Assembly: GCF_048773025.1 (NCBI RefSeq)
Contig: NC_133544.1
Span: 67,671,501-67,735,500, forward strand
Source of the DNA: Camelus bactrianus
Lineage: Eukaryota; Chordata; Mammalia; Artiodactyla; Camelidae
DNA: 64,000 nt
Reading direction: 5' to 3'
Part shown: piece by piece, positions 50,733-62,045 of the stretch
Layout of the letters: each line of letters begins with the position of its first letter
Numbering within the stretch: position 1 is the stretch's first letter
Notes under the pieces: generated by a model
Databases searched by the model: none
The model's input: only the letters and a program-made list of their open reading frames with translations
What the model was told of the DNA's origin: nothing
Program-made: the position numbers and the translations under genes

Positions 50733-51257
50733 AACAGTGACGATTAATAGAGTTATGAACAAAAAGCGGTGGGAGCACAGGGAATGGAGTACTTGGGTAA
50801 ATCAAAAGGGCTTCCAGAGGAAGCAGTGTTTTAAGCTCAAACATCATGAATAGAACTTAGCTGATGCAGATGCGAAACATTACATGCTCCATATTCTGTT
50901 TAATAATACCATTGTACCACTTTTCTTTTTTCATTAAGTTCTTTTTTTTCCCTCTAATAGAATTCTGTTCTCTAATAGAATAGTGCTAATAGAATTCCAG
51001 CAGTTAGCTCTGAAATTCTAAGCCCTTTAACTGGCAATAGGAGAAACCTCAACACAAAGGAATTAAATGTTCCCTTTCACTAAAAAACAGATATTCTGCA
51101 TCATGAAACAGTCCTTGATAATGTTACTTCTAACAATGATTCTTATAAGATACTCAGACTTCAAAGGCTTTTGCTATCCCCTAAATGTCTGTAATCCACA
51201 TTGGTTATCTTACATAATGTAAACTGAAATCTGTTTTCTGCAGGTTAAACACTATAG

Positions 51258-51305
51258 TTTTCTTCCATAATTATATTTGCTTTTCTTCCATAATTATGGA
51301 AGAAA
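51258..51305. repeat. 24-bp perfect palindrome with an overlapping 17-bp direct repeat
   Basis: 51282-51305 is self-complementary (half site TTTCTTCCATAA). Its left part TTTTCTTCCATAATTAT (51281-51297) also occurs at 51258-51274, so the palindrome may have grown from a local duplication. Confidence 0.75.
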
Positions 51306-51699
51306 TAAAACCTGGCTCAACTAAATCTCTTGTTTGAAGAGAGTATTAGAGACTGTACCTAATTTAAATTAATACTAGGTAGACATGTAGACAAGATGGA
51401 GGCAAGAATAACTAGAATGTGTATTGGAGGAACTAACTGTATGTTTAATACAAATCTGGAGAGGAAGGCCAAAGAGGATAAAAGGATAAGCAGATAGATC
51501 ATGTGACATGCAATGGAGTTAACATAACCTTTTGGAAGTGATAAGGAGCTATCAAAAAAACATAACATGAACAGGAAAGTAAACGATTAACGATTCATGT
51601 TAGAAATTTCATTTGTAGAAGGCAGACTGGAGTGGGCTCAGGAAAGTGTTTGGCAATCAGTACTTGTTCTTTTATAATGTGATTTTCCCTTAAAAAAAA

Positions 51700-54100
51700 A
51701 ATCCAAACTGTGTAATTTGAAACTTTATTTTCAAAATACTCTGAAATTTGAATTTTCCAAGAATCTTTACTACCATCTTCTTTCCTTCAACATACATTTT
51801 GTCCTAAAAGTATAGGCCCTATTGCAGTGAAAACAAGAAACAGTAATTCAACTAACTCCGTCAATCAAACTACTTCAGTAAATAATCATGCTACAGCCTG
51901 GAACTGCTCAAACGAAAAATTCCTCTACTTTGCTTTAAAGATATTTAGAAGTTTATTTTTTCAGAAAACCAGAGTAATTGATTCAACAATAATAACAGTT
52001 CTAGCATGCAGCAAACCATCGTTTAACATCTAATGTTCAATCTTATCATGGATGTATGCAGTTTATTTTCATTCCTATAAAGTTTCCACAAGAAGCTTAC
52101 AGTGATGATAAAAGTAAATAAGTATTTTGTTACAGGTACTTCAAATAGCACTACAGTACATCTCTGACAAAATTTTTACAATATGCCAACTTTCAATATG
52201 AAACAGCTTAAAAAGGCATGGGCCAAAAAAAAATTATAGTAGTTATCACTTAGGCAAATAAGGTCTAATAGTCATACAACTACAACACTGTTAGGATTCT
52301 CCCTGTTTGGGATGGGAAAGGAGTATGTGAGACATTTACTTCAAATAAAATTACATGAATAGTTTAGGAAAATCCTCAAATACATAATTTTATAGAAAAA
52401 AAAACCCTTGAATCTTTATTCTTGAAAAATATGAACTTGTTATTCCTTGTTTTTATGTAACAGATGTGTTCTTGAAAAGTTCTGTGGAAAGCAAATTTTG
52501 TAAACCATCATCTTGCTTGCACTGGAGGAACATATCTCAAGGAAATCTAAAAGAAATTATTCTTTAAAACATATGATTCTCCTGCACATTTGTATATCGT
52601 TGGGATTTTATCGGTAATGTTTTGTTTAATCTCTATAAATTAAACCCAAGTTTATCAAAATTCACTTGTAAAAGAAGCAGATGAACATCTCCCTCCTCCC
52701 CCCAACACAGACTGTTCTTAGATTACGATGCAAAACTTAAAATTGTACATTTACCCATTCTCAGTAGAGGGCTTGTCATTATGTATATCTAACTGTGCTA
52801 GGATAAATGCCCACTTGTTCCTTTCACCTTAGAAAGATAATGATTATTTTGTCTTATTGCTAGGATATGTCATTCTTAAAGATGTTTTATTAAAAATGGC
52901 AAATACGCAGGACAATTTATGATTACGTCTTTTACAGTTGAAGATTTAAATATTTCCCAAATTATGACAGTACCATTTAGAATGATACCCTCAATTCTAT
53001 AAGCATCTTATTCCATCTTATTCCTACCTTACTAACTAAATTAACAATTTACTAATGATCAAAATAACATTCTTTAATGATAGAGTCTTGCAAAAAACAG
53101 AGGAATAAAAACTAGAACTAGACAGTCAATGCCATTTGATCAAACTTTAACAGAATAGATTGTTAAGTCATAGGACCACTCAAAGAGATATGAAAAGTTT
53201 TACTAAAGTAAATGTAAAAGTCTTGTGGAGATGTAGAACTACTGATGAGTCTTAAGTCTACAACTACTGCTATCAAACACTAATAAGCAAGTAGTTGAAT
53301 TGCATTTATTCCTCTGAAAAGATAACACTGCATACACATCATCAAACAGATCATGGCACTTGGACAATATTCCCAATAAGTAAACATGGTAAATGTATAG
53401 AGGTGCATCCTAGCCTCTCTCCTACTTTACACTTTGGAGGGAAAGATAACAGCAGGCTGGGCAAGAAACCAATTCAAATCACCTGTAGAACAGGAGGTGC
53501 TGCTGCCAGAGTCCTAAGAGTAAATAGCTTGGAAAAGACCAATGGAAATAATGCTGTTATTTCCTCACCCATTTTCACTTCTATTGCCTTTGTATTTTTT
53601 AAATTATAAGAAACATTTTGCGATGGAATTTGAGCTATAGGTATAAAATACATGAAATAAAGTGGGGCTATCCACTGTGGCCAAAACCCAATTTTTGCCT
53701 TTTCAAGTCTTTTGAGTATATATAAAAGGAGATGGCATGTCTTAAGGAATAATTCCTTTAAATATGAGGCTGAATGATTTGTACATCACGGATTCACAAC
53801 ATTTTCAATACAGCCAAGTATATATTAAAATAAAATAAACGCTTGCTTTATGGCATCAAATCAAGTTCTTCCCTCTAAAAATTAATTTGGCTGTTCCTAA
53901 AACATTGTATTAAATTTCTATGTATCTTACCTCTTACTATGCAGGACAAGCAATTGCCTATGAAATCATTCAATGTAATGTAGGTCTTTTGATAAAAATA
54001 CATTTTAAGTGATACAGGCTTAAACAGCAAGTGACGACAAATGTGTTAGTGGTTTTGTCAGTTACATAACTGAATTTAAGACCACCGTTTTCTCTTGTGG
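51700..54100 (-). other. ZNF770: Probable ZNF770 3' UTR
   Basis: About 2.4 kb downstream of the ZNF770 stop contain no repeat I recognise, which fits a retained 3' UTR. Minus-strand AATAAA hexamers occur at 52420-52415 (followed by a T-rich run) and 51729-51724 (also followed by a T-rich stretch); either could be the polyadenylation signal. The end is not fixed by sequence alone. Plus-strand ORFs of about 100 aa here look like chance. Confidence 0.45.
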
Positions 54101-56182
54101 TCATTCCTTAAAGTGAGTAAGTTGGTGTCTCTTCCAGTGAGGAGCCTGTCTGAATGTTTTGCCACAAACGGAGCATTCAAACGGCTTCTGCCCCGCATGA
54201 ATTAGATAGTGTCTTTCAAGTTTAGATGGGGATCTAAAACTTTTAGAACAAACACTGCATTGGTAAAGAAGACCATCATTCCTCTTGGCATGCCCTGAAT
54301 AACTACAACAATGACTGTGATGGCCCTGCTCTGATTCCAGAAGCACGTTAGAGAGGTAGGGCTGCCTGTTTCTATAGGGGGTACCAAGAATGAAATCCTC
54401 TGATTCTGCCTTAACTTTGATTTCTGGTATTTGATCTGACTCTGAAACCTCATATTTTTGAAAACTAGGAGTCAGACATGGTTGGGAAGCATTATAATTA
54501 ACATTATCACCCTGATGATTGAAAAGTTTGTTCAAATTTTCAAATTCTACTTGGCAAAGAGATTTTCTATATGGAATCTTATCACTATGAGTTAATTTAT
54601 GTCTTTTCAAGTGAGCTGACTGTCTAAAAGATTTCCCACAAACAGTACAGCCAAAAGGCCTCTGTCCAGTATGAATTAAATAGTGTCTTTGTAGTTTAGA
54701 TACAGAAGGAAACACTTTCTCACATTTGTCACAGGGACACATCTTATGTCCGGTATGTATGTTTTCACTTGGAACTGAAAAACCACACTGAAGCACTTCA
54801 CAGTTATCAAAAAATTCCTCACCTGATGATCCATAGACAGATACGTCTTTATTATTCATGGAATTATCCATAGTTAACATGTTCTCTGGCGTAAAGATAC
54901 CTTTTAAATTCTTTCCCATATTTTGGCTCTGGAAGTGCTTTTGCCAAGAAAATGGCAAAGTCAATGTTTTCTTCTTTTTATTGCCAACTGTCTTATATGT
55001 TCCATGTTTGCCCAGAGAACCCATAAATGTTCTCTGGGTTTGTTCAGGGCTCTGCTCGTCTGAAATAAGATCACAATTTTTCAAGAAACCGTTTCTAAAT
55101 ACGTTTTTCTCAGATCGAAAATTGTCTAATTTCTTACACCCAGCACGTTTAAGCTTAGCCAAGATTTTTTTAACAATGGTTTTATAGTTGTAGCTTCTTT
55201 TGAGCCTGCTTGGAATTTTGCCACCTTTGGCAGGAAAACACTTGTGTCCATTGAGAATCTGCTCTGATTCAAAACATTCTTCACACTCTGGACATTGAAA
55301 AGGGACAATATAAATGGAGTGGACATCAAGATGATTATTCTCCTCGGGTTCACCTATATCACCATTTTCAAAGCCATCCTGCTTTGCATTTAATTTATTA
55401 GGCAGGGGGCATGATTCTGGACTCTTCACCTTCAATGAAAGAGTCTGAAAAGTCTTATTCCTGGTATGGATCTGTTTATGCTTCAGAAGTTTGCTTTGAA
55501 TCTTAAATCCTTTTTGACAAAAACAGCATTGAAAAGGTCTTTCTTCAGAATGTGTGAGTTGGTGGATTTTTAAGTGAGTTGACTGTCGAAAAGATTTACT
55601 GCACAGGACACATTTAAAAGGCCTCTGACCAGTATGAATAAGTGCATGCCTATCAAGTTTTGATTGTGATGGAAACATCTTGCCACAGATTGTACATGCG
55701 TGAATGTTCTTTTTTTTCTTTGTAGGGCTGTAGGTAGGATCAGACTTGGAGCATGGGTGTAAAGCCCATCTCTCCTCTGTGGTAAAAGTCTGATACATTC
55801 CATGCACTGGTTTTTCTTGCTTGGCCTCCAACAATCTTCTGACCTGTTTCACATCATTCTGGTAAGTTTCATTGTGAAGCTGTTGGTGCTTCACAAATGT
55901 CTTCAGATTCTTAAAGTGGCGTTGACAAATACTACATTTAAAGGGCAGATTATGAGTTAGTTGATGTCTCTCCAGGTGAACTAGTTGCCTAAATGTTTTA
56001 TGACACACATCACATTCAAATGGCTTTTGACCAGTATGAATGAGATAATGCCTAGCTAATTTTGATGGTGTTTCGAAATGCTTGAAGCAAATATTGCAAA
56101 TATATGGCCTGTTTCTAGGTAGTTTGTTGGCTACTACACACTGTTGAATCTTTAGCATTTTAAAATTGTTTTCAGCCATCAT
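54101..56182 (-). CDS. ZNF770: ZNF770, C2H2 zinc-finger protein (693 aa, single coding exon)
   Basis: One uninterrupted reading frame with TGA stop at 54103-54101. I recognise human ZNF770 (about 691 aa) from the MMAENN start and the finger sequences. It is a probable nuclear DNA-binding regulator; no KRAB, SCAN or BTB domain is visible. Ten complete C2H2 fingers start near residues 27, 55, 81, 161, 189, 217, 482, 510, 640 and 668. Two are degenerate: C297/C300/H313 with no proper second His, and one at 538-560 where the first Cys is K540 and the last His N560. Layout is finger groups separated by long linkers, with the last finger only three residues from the C-terminus. Basic patches at about 154-158 and 402-405 could be nuclear signals. 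VKAE at 590-593 is a SUMO consensus. The first of two adjacent ATGs is used as start; the second (56179) is equally plausible. Confidence 0.97.
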   Translation of the reverse strand: MMAENNFKMLKIQQCVVANKLPRNRPYICNICFKHFETPSKLARHYLIHTGQKPFECDVCHKTFRQLVHLERHQLTHNLPFKCSICQRHFKNLKTFVKHQQLHNETYQNDVKQVRRLLEAKQEKPVHGMYQTFTTEERWALHPCSKSDPTYSPTKKKKNIHACTICGKMFPSQSKLDRHALIHTGQRPFKCVLCSKSFRQSTHLKIHQLTHSEERPFQCCFCQKGFKIQSKLLKHKQIHTRNKTFQTLSLKVKSPESCPLPNKLNAKQDGFENGDIGEPEENNHLDVHSIYIVPFQCPECEECFESEQILNGHKCFPAKGGKIPSRLKRSYNYKTIVKKILAKLKRAGCKKLDNFRSEKNVFRNGFLKNCDLISDEQSPEQTQRTFMGSLGKHGTYKTVGNKKKKTLTLPFSWQKHFQSQNMGKNLKGIFTPENMLTMDNSMNNKDVSVYGSSGEEFFDNCEVLQCGFSVPSENIHTGHKMCPCDKCEKVFPSVSKLQRHYLIHTGQRPFGCTVCGKSFRQSAHLKRHKLTHSDKIPYRKSLCQVEFENLNKLFNHQGDNVNYNASQPCLTPSFQKYEVSESDQIPEIKVKAESEDFILGTPYRNRQPYLSNVLLESEQGHHSHCCSYSGHAKRNDGLLYQCSVCSKSFRSPSKLERHYLIHAGQKPFECSVCGKTFRQAPHWKRHQLTHFKE

Positions 56183-56238
56183 ATTCTTCAGTGATATATT
56201 CTGGTGAGCTCCATAGTGTTCTTAAACTCCACAGATGT
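56183..56238 (-). other. ZNF770: ZNF770 5' UTR part of the coding exon, with 3' splice site
   Basis: Upstream of the ATG an acceptor TTTTATTTTTAG ends at 56239, so the coding exon starts at 56238. This gives 56 nt of leader in the coding exon, containing one upstream ATG. Confidence 0.7.
56188..56214 (-). promoter_or_regulatory. Upstream ORF in ZNF770 leader (MELTRIYH, stop)
   Basis: ATG at 56214 in context ACTATGG (A at -3, G at +4, a strong Kozak match), eight codons, then TGA. The stop lies five bases before the main ATG at 56182. If translated it would be expected to reduce or tune ZNF770 initiation by reinitiation or leaky scanning. Confidence 0.5.
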
Positions 56239-56689
56239 CTAAAAATAAAAAATAAAAATGTATTAAAAATTACTTATTCATATGAGAAGAAATAATTTAA
56301 GTTGTCATTTGGTTAAAGATATCAAGGGTAATAAGGAACCTAGACTCTATATAATTTTAAGCTATATTTCTAGTTAACTGAGACGATATATTAAAAGGGA
56401 ATTGAGTTGAATTTTGTAATATCAAATAGAGCTTTAAATTCCTTTTAATTTTCCTAGCTCAGTATTAAGTAGATTTGTCATATTTAGTTGCTTCGTCACT
56501 TTTCAAAATTGGGCTAGAAAGGTAAAGAATGTAAGAAATAAAATATAATACTAAAAATAATATATGTTTGCATTCAATTATAACATACCCTGGACATGAT
56601 CTGAGAATGGAATATTTCAGTTATCAGTGTTCTTAGCCACATCATTAATATTACTCACTCTCAATTATTTCTTTGGGCCAACAAAGATG

Positions 56690-56935
56690 ACATGGACAAC
56701 TGGGAGCAAATGTCCTAGGAAACCTGGATTCTAGTCCTGGATTTGCTACTATGTGATTTTGGTGGCAAGAAGAAGGAAATACAAATTCCTCAGCTCTAAA
56801 TTGGGGAAAATGCCTCCTGGCCTGCCTATCACATCAAGATGTTGTGAGAATCAATGGAGATAACGCATCTCAACGTGTTGCAAAACTGGAATGATATATA
56901 AATGTAAGGTATTATTTTGCTCAACATTAACCAAA
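56690..56935 (+). mobile_element. MIR SINE
   Basis: ctggattctagtcctggatt, tgctactatgtgatttt, a cctcagctctaaattgggga-type segment and gttgtgagaatcaatggaga. In the ZNF770 5' intron. Confidence 0.62.
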
Positions 56936-57410
56936 TTTTAAAACTTTATCTACTGAATATTTTAGGGTTTCTAACTAAGAGAGAAACACACTAACAAAAT
57001 TTACAGTTCTTTTTATTTCTCCTCTCCACTCTGAGGTAGAATTCCTAAAATACGTACAGAGGCAATGAGGTTGACAGATTGGCTACTTATATACTCATCT
57101 ATGGCTAAGTAATTGAAAGTTGAGTGTGGTTCACTTCTCAGGCCATATGATAAAAGGGTCATTTTGGTCTCAGAGTTACTATAAAGATAAAGATACTTTT
57201 CCTAATATACCTCTGTAGGACACATGCAAAGGTTTACCAGGAACTTTCACAATCATTTTGTGCCCTATCTTCTTCTATCAGAGAAGCCAATTTTCTTCTC
57301 ATCCTTCTTCTACTACTGCATTTTCCTTAAATAAGGGAGCCAGAGATTTAAACTAAAAAACAAAACGAAACAAATCAAAACAAAAAAACCCTGTTATAGC
57401 TCTCGCAGTG

Positions 57411-57435
57411 TTTTTTTTTTTTTTTTTTTTTTTTT
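57411..57435. repeat. 25-base T run
   Basis: Uninterrupted T tract, preceded by an A-rich patch at 57355-57388. Likely length-variable. No attached SINE or L1 body recognised. Confidence 0.9.
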
Positions 57436-57614
57436 GTCAGCTGATTTGGTGCATATCCAACATAATTGCTGTGTGCTATTTACTGTTTTCTTATAGAGGA
57501 CACCTTAAACATAAAATCAAACACATCCAATTGTAGTTCTCTTCAGCAATCTAACTTTAAAATAGAAAAAAAATATCATTTATTGAGCAAATCATCTTCT
57601 ACTAGTGGTTTTAC

Positions 57615-57780
57615 CACAGTGTTTTTCAAACTGCATATCACCACCCATTAATAGATTGTGGAATCAACTGAGTGGGCCATGGTCAGCATTTTTACTTAAT
57701 AAAATAGCATAGAAAATATCAGATTGCATAACATATAGTAAGTATAAATACTGTTTTGTGAAACTTCTGTAGGAAGAGGT
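57615..57780 (+). mobile_element. Possible DNA-transposon fragment (hAT-like)
   Basis: gtttttcaaactgcatatca, caccacccattaatagattg, agtgggccatggtcagcatt resemble a common mammalian dispersed repeat I cannot name with certainty. Confidence 0.3.
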
Positions 57781-58289
57781 TAAAAAGTTGGTGAAACCCG
57801 CTCCTGGCATATCTCTTCACACAACACTAGACAGAGGAACCCACAACAAATAATCACTTTATTCAAAGTGGCCAAGTAAATCTATTAGGTAAGATTGGGA
57901 CCCATAGGATGAGACAGGTTTACTAAGGACTACTCATTTTCTTCAGTTGGCCACATATAAACCCAAAATATATATTTAAAAAATTCAGTTAGAGGCCAAA
58001 GGTAATATGCCACACAGATAAAGTAATCTGACTGCAAACCACTATATTAATTTGTAAAATACACATATAACCCAGATACCCATGTTAGCAACAATCCTGA
58101 TATTAGTATGCATTTTCATAACACTGAGTTAGAGAAATTCTAGGTACAGAGCCTCCAAATCCCTAAAGTGCTAACACAGCAACAATTACAAGGATTAAAA
58201 TTAAGTCATGAATCCAGTGAACTGCCAAGAACTTGGCAATTTAATTCCTGTCAAGCAGTCAGGTATTGCGGTGGTCAATTAGGACAATG

Positions 58290-58920
58290 AGCCAAGCTGA
58301 AAGTAATAATCGTCTTTACTCACTTACTGCCAACAGTGCAAGCAAGAGGCAAAAAAGTACTAGTTCCGCAGTGGTCCATTAAACGAAACACCACCAGGTG
58401 AGGGTTAGGTGGAAGCAATGCACACAATCATCTCCCGGCAGAGGACAAACAAAAGGCTTCTGCCTCTTTATGGACCTGTGGGCCAGAGGAGGAGGAAGGG
58501 TTACGAGTGGAAAGGTCCTGAGTCAAAATGGAGAAAAGTACCTCAGTCAAGGCTCCCCTTGCAAGGAGGCACCTGGGAAGTACCTGGGCCAAGGCCTTTA
58601 GAATGGAAATACTGAGGAATGCAGTATAGCATGAACATGGCCAGTGGGAGGGAAGGAGTGAGTCCTTGCAACTCCCTCCAGGAAACTGCAATGCACTGGC
58701 CATGCACAAGTCTGGTGTGGGGAGAGCAGTTTCTCCCCATGAGGCCAGCCAGGCAAAACCATGCAATTGTCTATGGTCGGGCCTGAAAGATCACATATAG
58801 GATTTTGGCCAGGAGCCACATCCTCAATTCTTATTGTGTATTTCTTCTTCTGTTTTGTAGTTTCTATGGAGCACTCTTGAAAAAATTCCCACGCTAATAC
58901 CACACACATGACAACCATCT
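58290..58920. other. Unassigned GC-richer block in the ZNF770 5' intron
   Basis: About 630 bp of higher G+C with overlapping open frames on both strands (minus 58428-58766, 112 aa; minus 58598-58918, 106 aa). No motif or family resemblance. It may be an old dispersed repeat, an alternative noncoding exon or a regulatory element; I cannot decide. Confidence 0.25.
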
Positions 58921-59849
58921 CTGATTGTAACAGGAATTGACTACTTACAGTTACTGTGCCAAAAAAAGACTATGGCTTATCACCTAACACTAGCACTAAG
59001 ACTGGATACTCTTGTCACTTGCGTTCACACCATGTGGGAAAGCATTTATTGGAAGCCCTATATTGTTAGAATCATTGGTGGCAAGTGGTGATCTCATACG
59101 TTATTTATAGGTGACAGCTCAGGGATCCCCAAACTCCAAGTGCAGTCCCACATGCACTTAAACACATGCACATTAACTTGATAGAGCTCCAAATCTCACT
59201 TCAACTGATCCTGTGTTCTCAAATGATCTTGTTCGTAACAGTTTAAAAACAAACCCAACATTGTGTAATTTTTCCTATGTTAAAGTGAAAATAAAAAATG
59301 GTAAATCTCAATGGTTCAATCCAAAGATTATCCTGACAACAGCAATACATTCCATCGGATGAGTGTAAAAACTGATCTCAATAAAATTCCACTGATACTT
59401 CAAGGCTAAAAGCCTGTGGGTTTTCCAGTCTTAACGAATACCATTAAAACAAAGTGAGGATATCACAAAAGTAAATGAACAAGAAACACAAGGACTGAGA
59501 TAAACTTAAGAGAACTTCCAGTTAGGGAATAATCTCGGGCGACATTTGTCACAGCCTTTCCCTCTTGGTAGCTTCTTCTGCCCCACTTCCCCGAGCCCAC
59601 TCTCCTGGCCTTGAACTCTCCCAGAGGGATTGCACAGGACACAGGATCCTGACAACTGGCCCTCGCCCTAATCGCCCACAACCTGTAAGCACCTAGGAGT
59701 CCAGCCAGAGTCCAGAGACCGCAAAATCCCACACCAGGAAAGGAACAGCGAGAGTGAAAAACTGCTTTGGCCACAGCGAGGGGGAAAAATGCCACATGGG
59801 ATATAACCCACTGCAGGGGAACGTATCCTCTCTGCGCCTTTCTCTCAGG

Positions 59850-60350
59850 GATTCCCTTTCCCCATGAGACACAGTCAGGAGGCGGGGAAGTGGGAAAGGC
59901 AAAGGAGCTGAGGTCGTAGCGCCCCCGTTCTGGGCAGTTTGGAAGGATCGAGGCAGGCCCGACCCTTCCGAGGGGTCGCTCCACCTCACACCCGGGTTCC
60001 TGAAATCCTCCTCACGCACCTGGAGCTGGCACGGGCCCGGTAACCGCGCATCTCAGAGCCCAAGAACCGCGAAGGCACCGTGCGCACGTCCTCGGGGCCG
60101 GCGCTGCGACGGGCTGAGTGCGCAGGCGCGGAGCTCGGGAGCGTCGCGGGACGCGGTCCGGCTGGAAACAGGCTCTCCCCACCCCAGGGCCGCAGTCGCT
60201 TCGACTCAGCCAGCGAGTCTCAGGGGGAAAAGGAGCTCCAGAGGTGCGCCCCCAATCCCAGCGCTCTTCACCTCGCACCGTAATTGCGGGAGGAGAGAAA
60301 ATAGGAGTGAGGAAAGGTGCACTTTCCGTCTCACCTCAGACCTCCGCTAA
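59850..60350 (-). promoter_or_regulatory. ZNF770: ZNF770 CpG-island promoter
   Basis: A dense CpG cluster in AT-rich surroundings. TGCGCAGGCGC at 60119-60129 resembles an NRF1 site. No TATA box seen. Both strands have open frames here, as expected of GC-rich DNA; none looks like a protein. Divergent transcription toward 61 kb is possible but not shown. Confidence 0.65.
60020..60150 (-). other. ZNF770: Probable ZNF770 noncoding first exon
   Basis: Within the CpG island the minus strand has a strong donor CAG|GTGCGT with the exon edge at 60020. It would splice to the acceptor at 56239, across an intron of about 3.8 kb. The upstream limit (about 60.1-60.2 kb) is a guess, and another noncoding exon in between is possible. 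Confidence 0.5.
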
Positions 60351-60559
60351 GGAAACCGTGTAGTCCTGACCAGTGGGCTCAAGACCCTACTGGAAACTGG
60401 TGAGCCCGGGTTCAAAGCCCACTTTTCTAGTCCTCTTTCATACCGAGGGCCCGGCATAAAACGCCATGTATCGGGGCCTTTCTGTGCCAGCACTGTCCTG
60501 GGCACTCTGTACATTGTCAGGATATAGCACAGGGGTCAGGGACTTGGGCATTGGGCATT

Positions 60560-60790
60560 GCGGGCAGATATACCTGGACTCCACTCCCGGCTCTACCAGT
60601 GTCCTGCCAGCAGCGGACTTTCTTAGCTTCTCTGAGCTTAATTCATTCGATGTATTTTGATTATCTACAGTGTACAAAGCCCTGTGCTCAGCGTCTTAGT
60701 TTCTTCAAATTGCTCTGAAAATTAGATGAAATGGATGTAAAGTGCCCAGCATAATGCCTAGTACATAATAAGCCCCTCCCAAATAACTTA
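60560..60790 (+). mobile_element. MIR SINE upstream of ZNF770
   Basis: ctggactccactcccggctc, tttcttagcttctctgagct, then gaaaattagatgaaatggat and gcccagcataatgcctagta. An internal stretch at about 60640-60690 looks out of register. Confidence 0.6.
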
Positions 60791-60960
60791 CCATTTATTA
60801 ACTGCTATTTTCTATTAAGTATAACAACTTTATAAAGTGATAAAATCTCATTTTAAAATGAGGAAAATAAGACTGAGACGTTGAGGAGCTTAACTTTGCA
60901 CAGCTGATGAACGATGGAGGTGGATTTGAACACAGGTGGTCCTGCACTTTTAAAATTCTC
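60790..60960 (-). mobile_element. MIR SINE, reverse
   Basis: aaaatgaggaaaataagact, then gagcttaactttgcacagct and ggtggatttgaacacaggtg. Head to head with the preceding copy. Confidence 0.6.
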
Positions 60961-61920
60961 TACTGCTTCCCAAATTGTAGCTATCAACATTTTACGTAGA
61001 CACGTTAAGGGTTAAATGTTGTCGTACAGTTACAAATTAATGAATAAGGTGCTTGGGTAGCTACTGAAGATTTTATACAAAAGACATTAGGGAAGAATTT
61101 ATTGTGGGTTTTTGCAGGTTCTGATTGCAACTGTCTCAGCTTATGAGGAAACAAGAACAAGTAACGAGCACACTTTTAAACTGTAAGTAACTTTTTACAT
61201 TACTTTTCAAGGACCATTGACAACAAAAATTGTTATTTCTAATTTTGGTATATGCGCGTCAAAAAGGGAGAAGTTGGACTAATGAAGTCTCTATTTTTGA
61301 TGTGGTACCACGAGGAAACAGCTAATAGGAGATAAACCTTTGCTTCTCATGAAGTAACCTTGGAGGAATCCCATTTGGGAAAGGTTGAAGCCCCTACTTC
61401 CATCAGAAGTAGAGACGGAGAGAGGAGAGGAAAAGCTTTAGGTATCCTGAATGCTAATCCCAGGGTGGAGATGCTGATTGCTTAGACTTGCTTCATTCTG
61501 TGGCTTCTCCTGGAAGCTCAGCTGAGTCTAACAAATGTATCCATCACTAACCACACAAGTCCTTAGGAGATAAATGCAGATCATGAGAGACTATTACCTG
61601 AGGTTGGGGACCAATAGAGGGTGCATTATCTGCAAAATAGATAGGCCTTTGCATCAAGAGCCTGAATATGGAGTGTGGAACACAAATGGAACATGAATAG
61701 GCTATTCTCCAAGTTCACATTACCTACGTCATAACCTCCCCCATTTACCCTGAGAGCTATCTCAGGAATCCTCTGTTTAAAAAAAAAAAAAAAGAAATTA
61801 CTGTGAATAAGAGTCATCTGGAAGATTGATAGTAATGGGTGCAATTTGAATAACAGAAAACAGGTGAGGCAGGATAGACCATTGTGGGGAGAGATGATAG
61901 TAGTGATGAGGGAAAATAAA
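60960..61920. other. Intergenic stretch upstream of ZNF770
   Basis: I recognise nothing here except a 15-base A run at about 61779-61793. A slightly GC-richer part at 61370-61560 is unassigned. Confidence 0.6.
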
Positions 61921-62045
61921 GGAATGGCTTGGCATGTGTCTGGGTTAGTATCTTATCTCTGCAACTTACTAAGTGTGTCCTTAAGAGTTACTTGACCTTT
62001 CTAAACCTCTGTTTCCTCATCTTTAAGGGTATAATCAGTCATTCA
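61920..62045 (+). mobile_element. MIR fragment
   Basis: tatcttatctctgcaactta, ctaagtgtgtccttaagagt, cctctgtttcctcatcttta. Confidence 0.6.

Larger units (their letters stand above)
50130..51700. other. Intergenic AQR-ZNF770 spacer
   Basis: Apart from MER5A at 50560-50732 and a 24-bp palindrome at 51282-51305, I see no gene or repeat. Confidence 0.6.
56239..60019 (-). other. ZNF770: ZNF770 5' intron
   Basis: Contains a MIR (56690-56935), a 25-base T run, a possible hAT fragment (57615-57780) and an unassigned GC-richer block (58290-58920). In 56240-56680, 56940-57350, 57780-58290 and 58920-59850 I see nothing recognisable, although 59460-59850 grades into the CpG island. Confidence 0.5.

Noticed and set aside
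59463-60278. Minus-strand ORFs of 88-173 aa near the ZNF770 promoter
   Set aside because: They lie in the CpG island and its shoulder, overlap one another in different frames, and cross the predicted splice donor.
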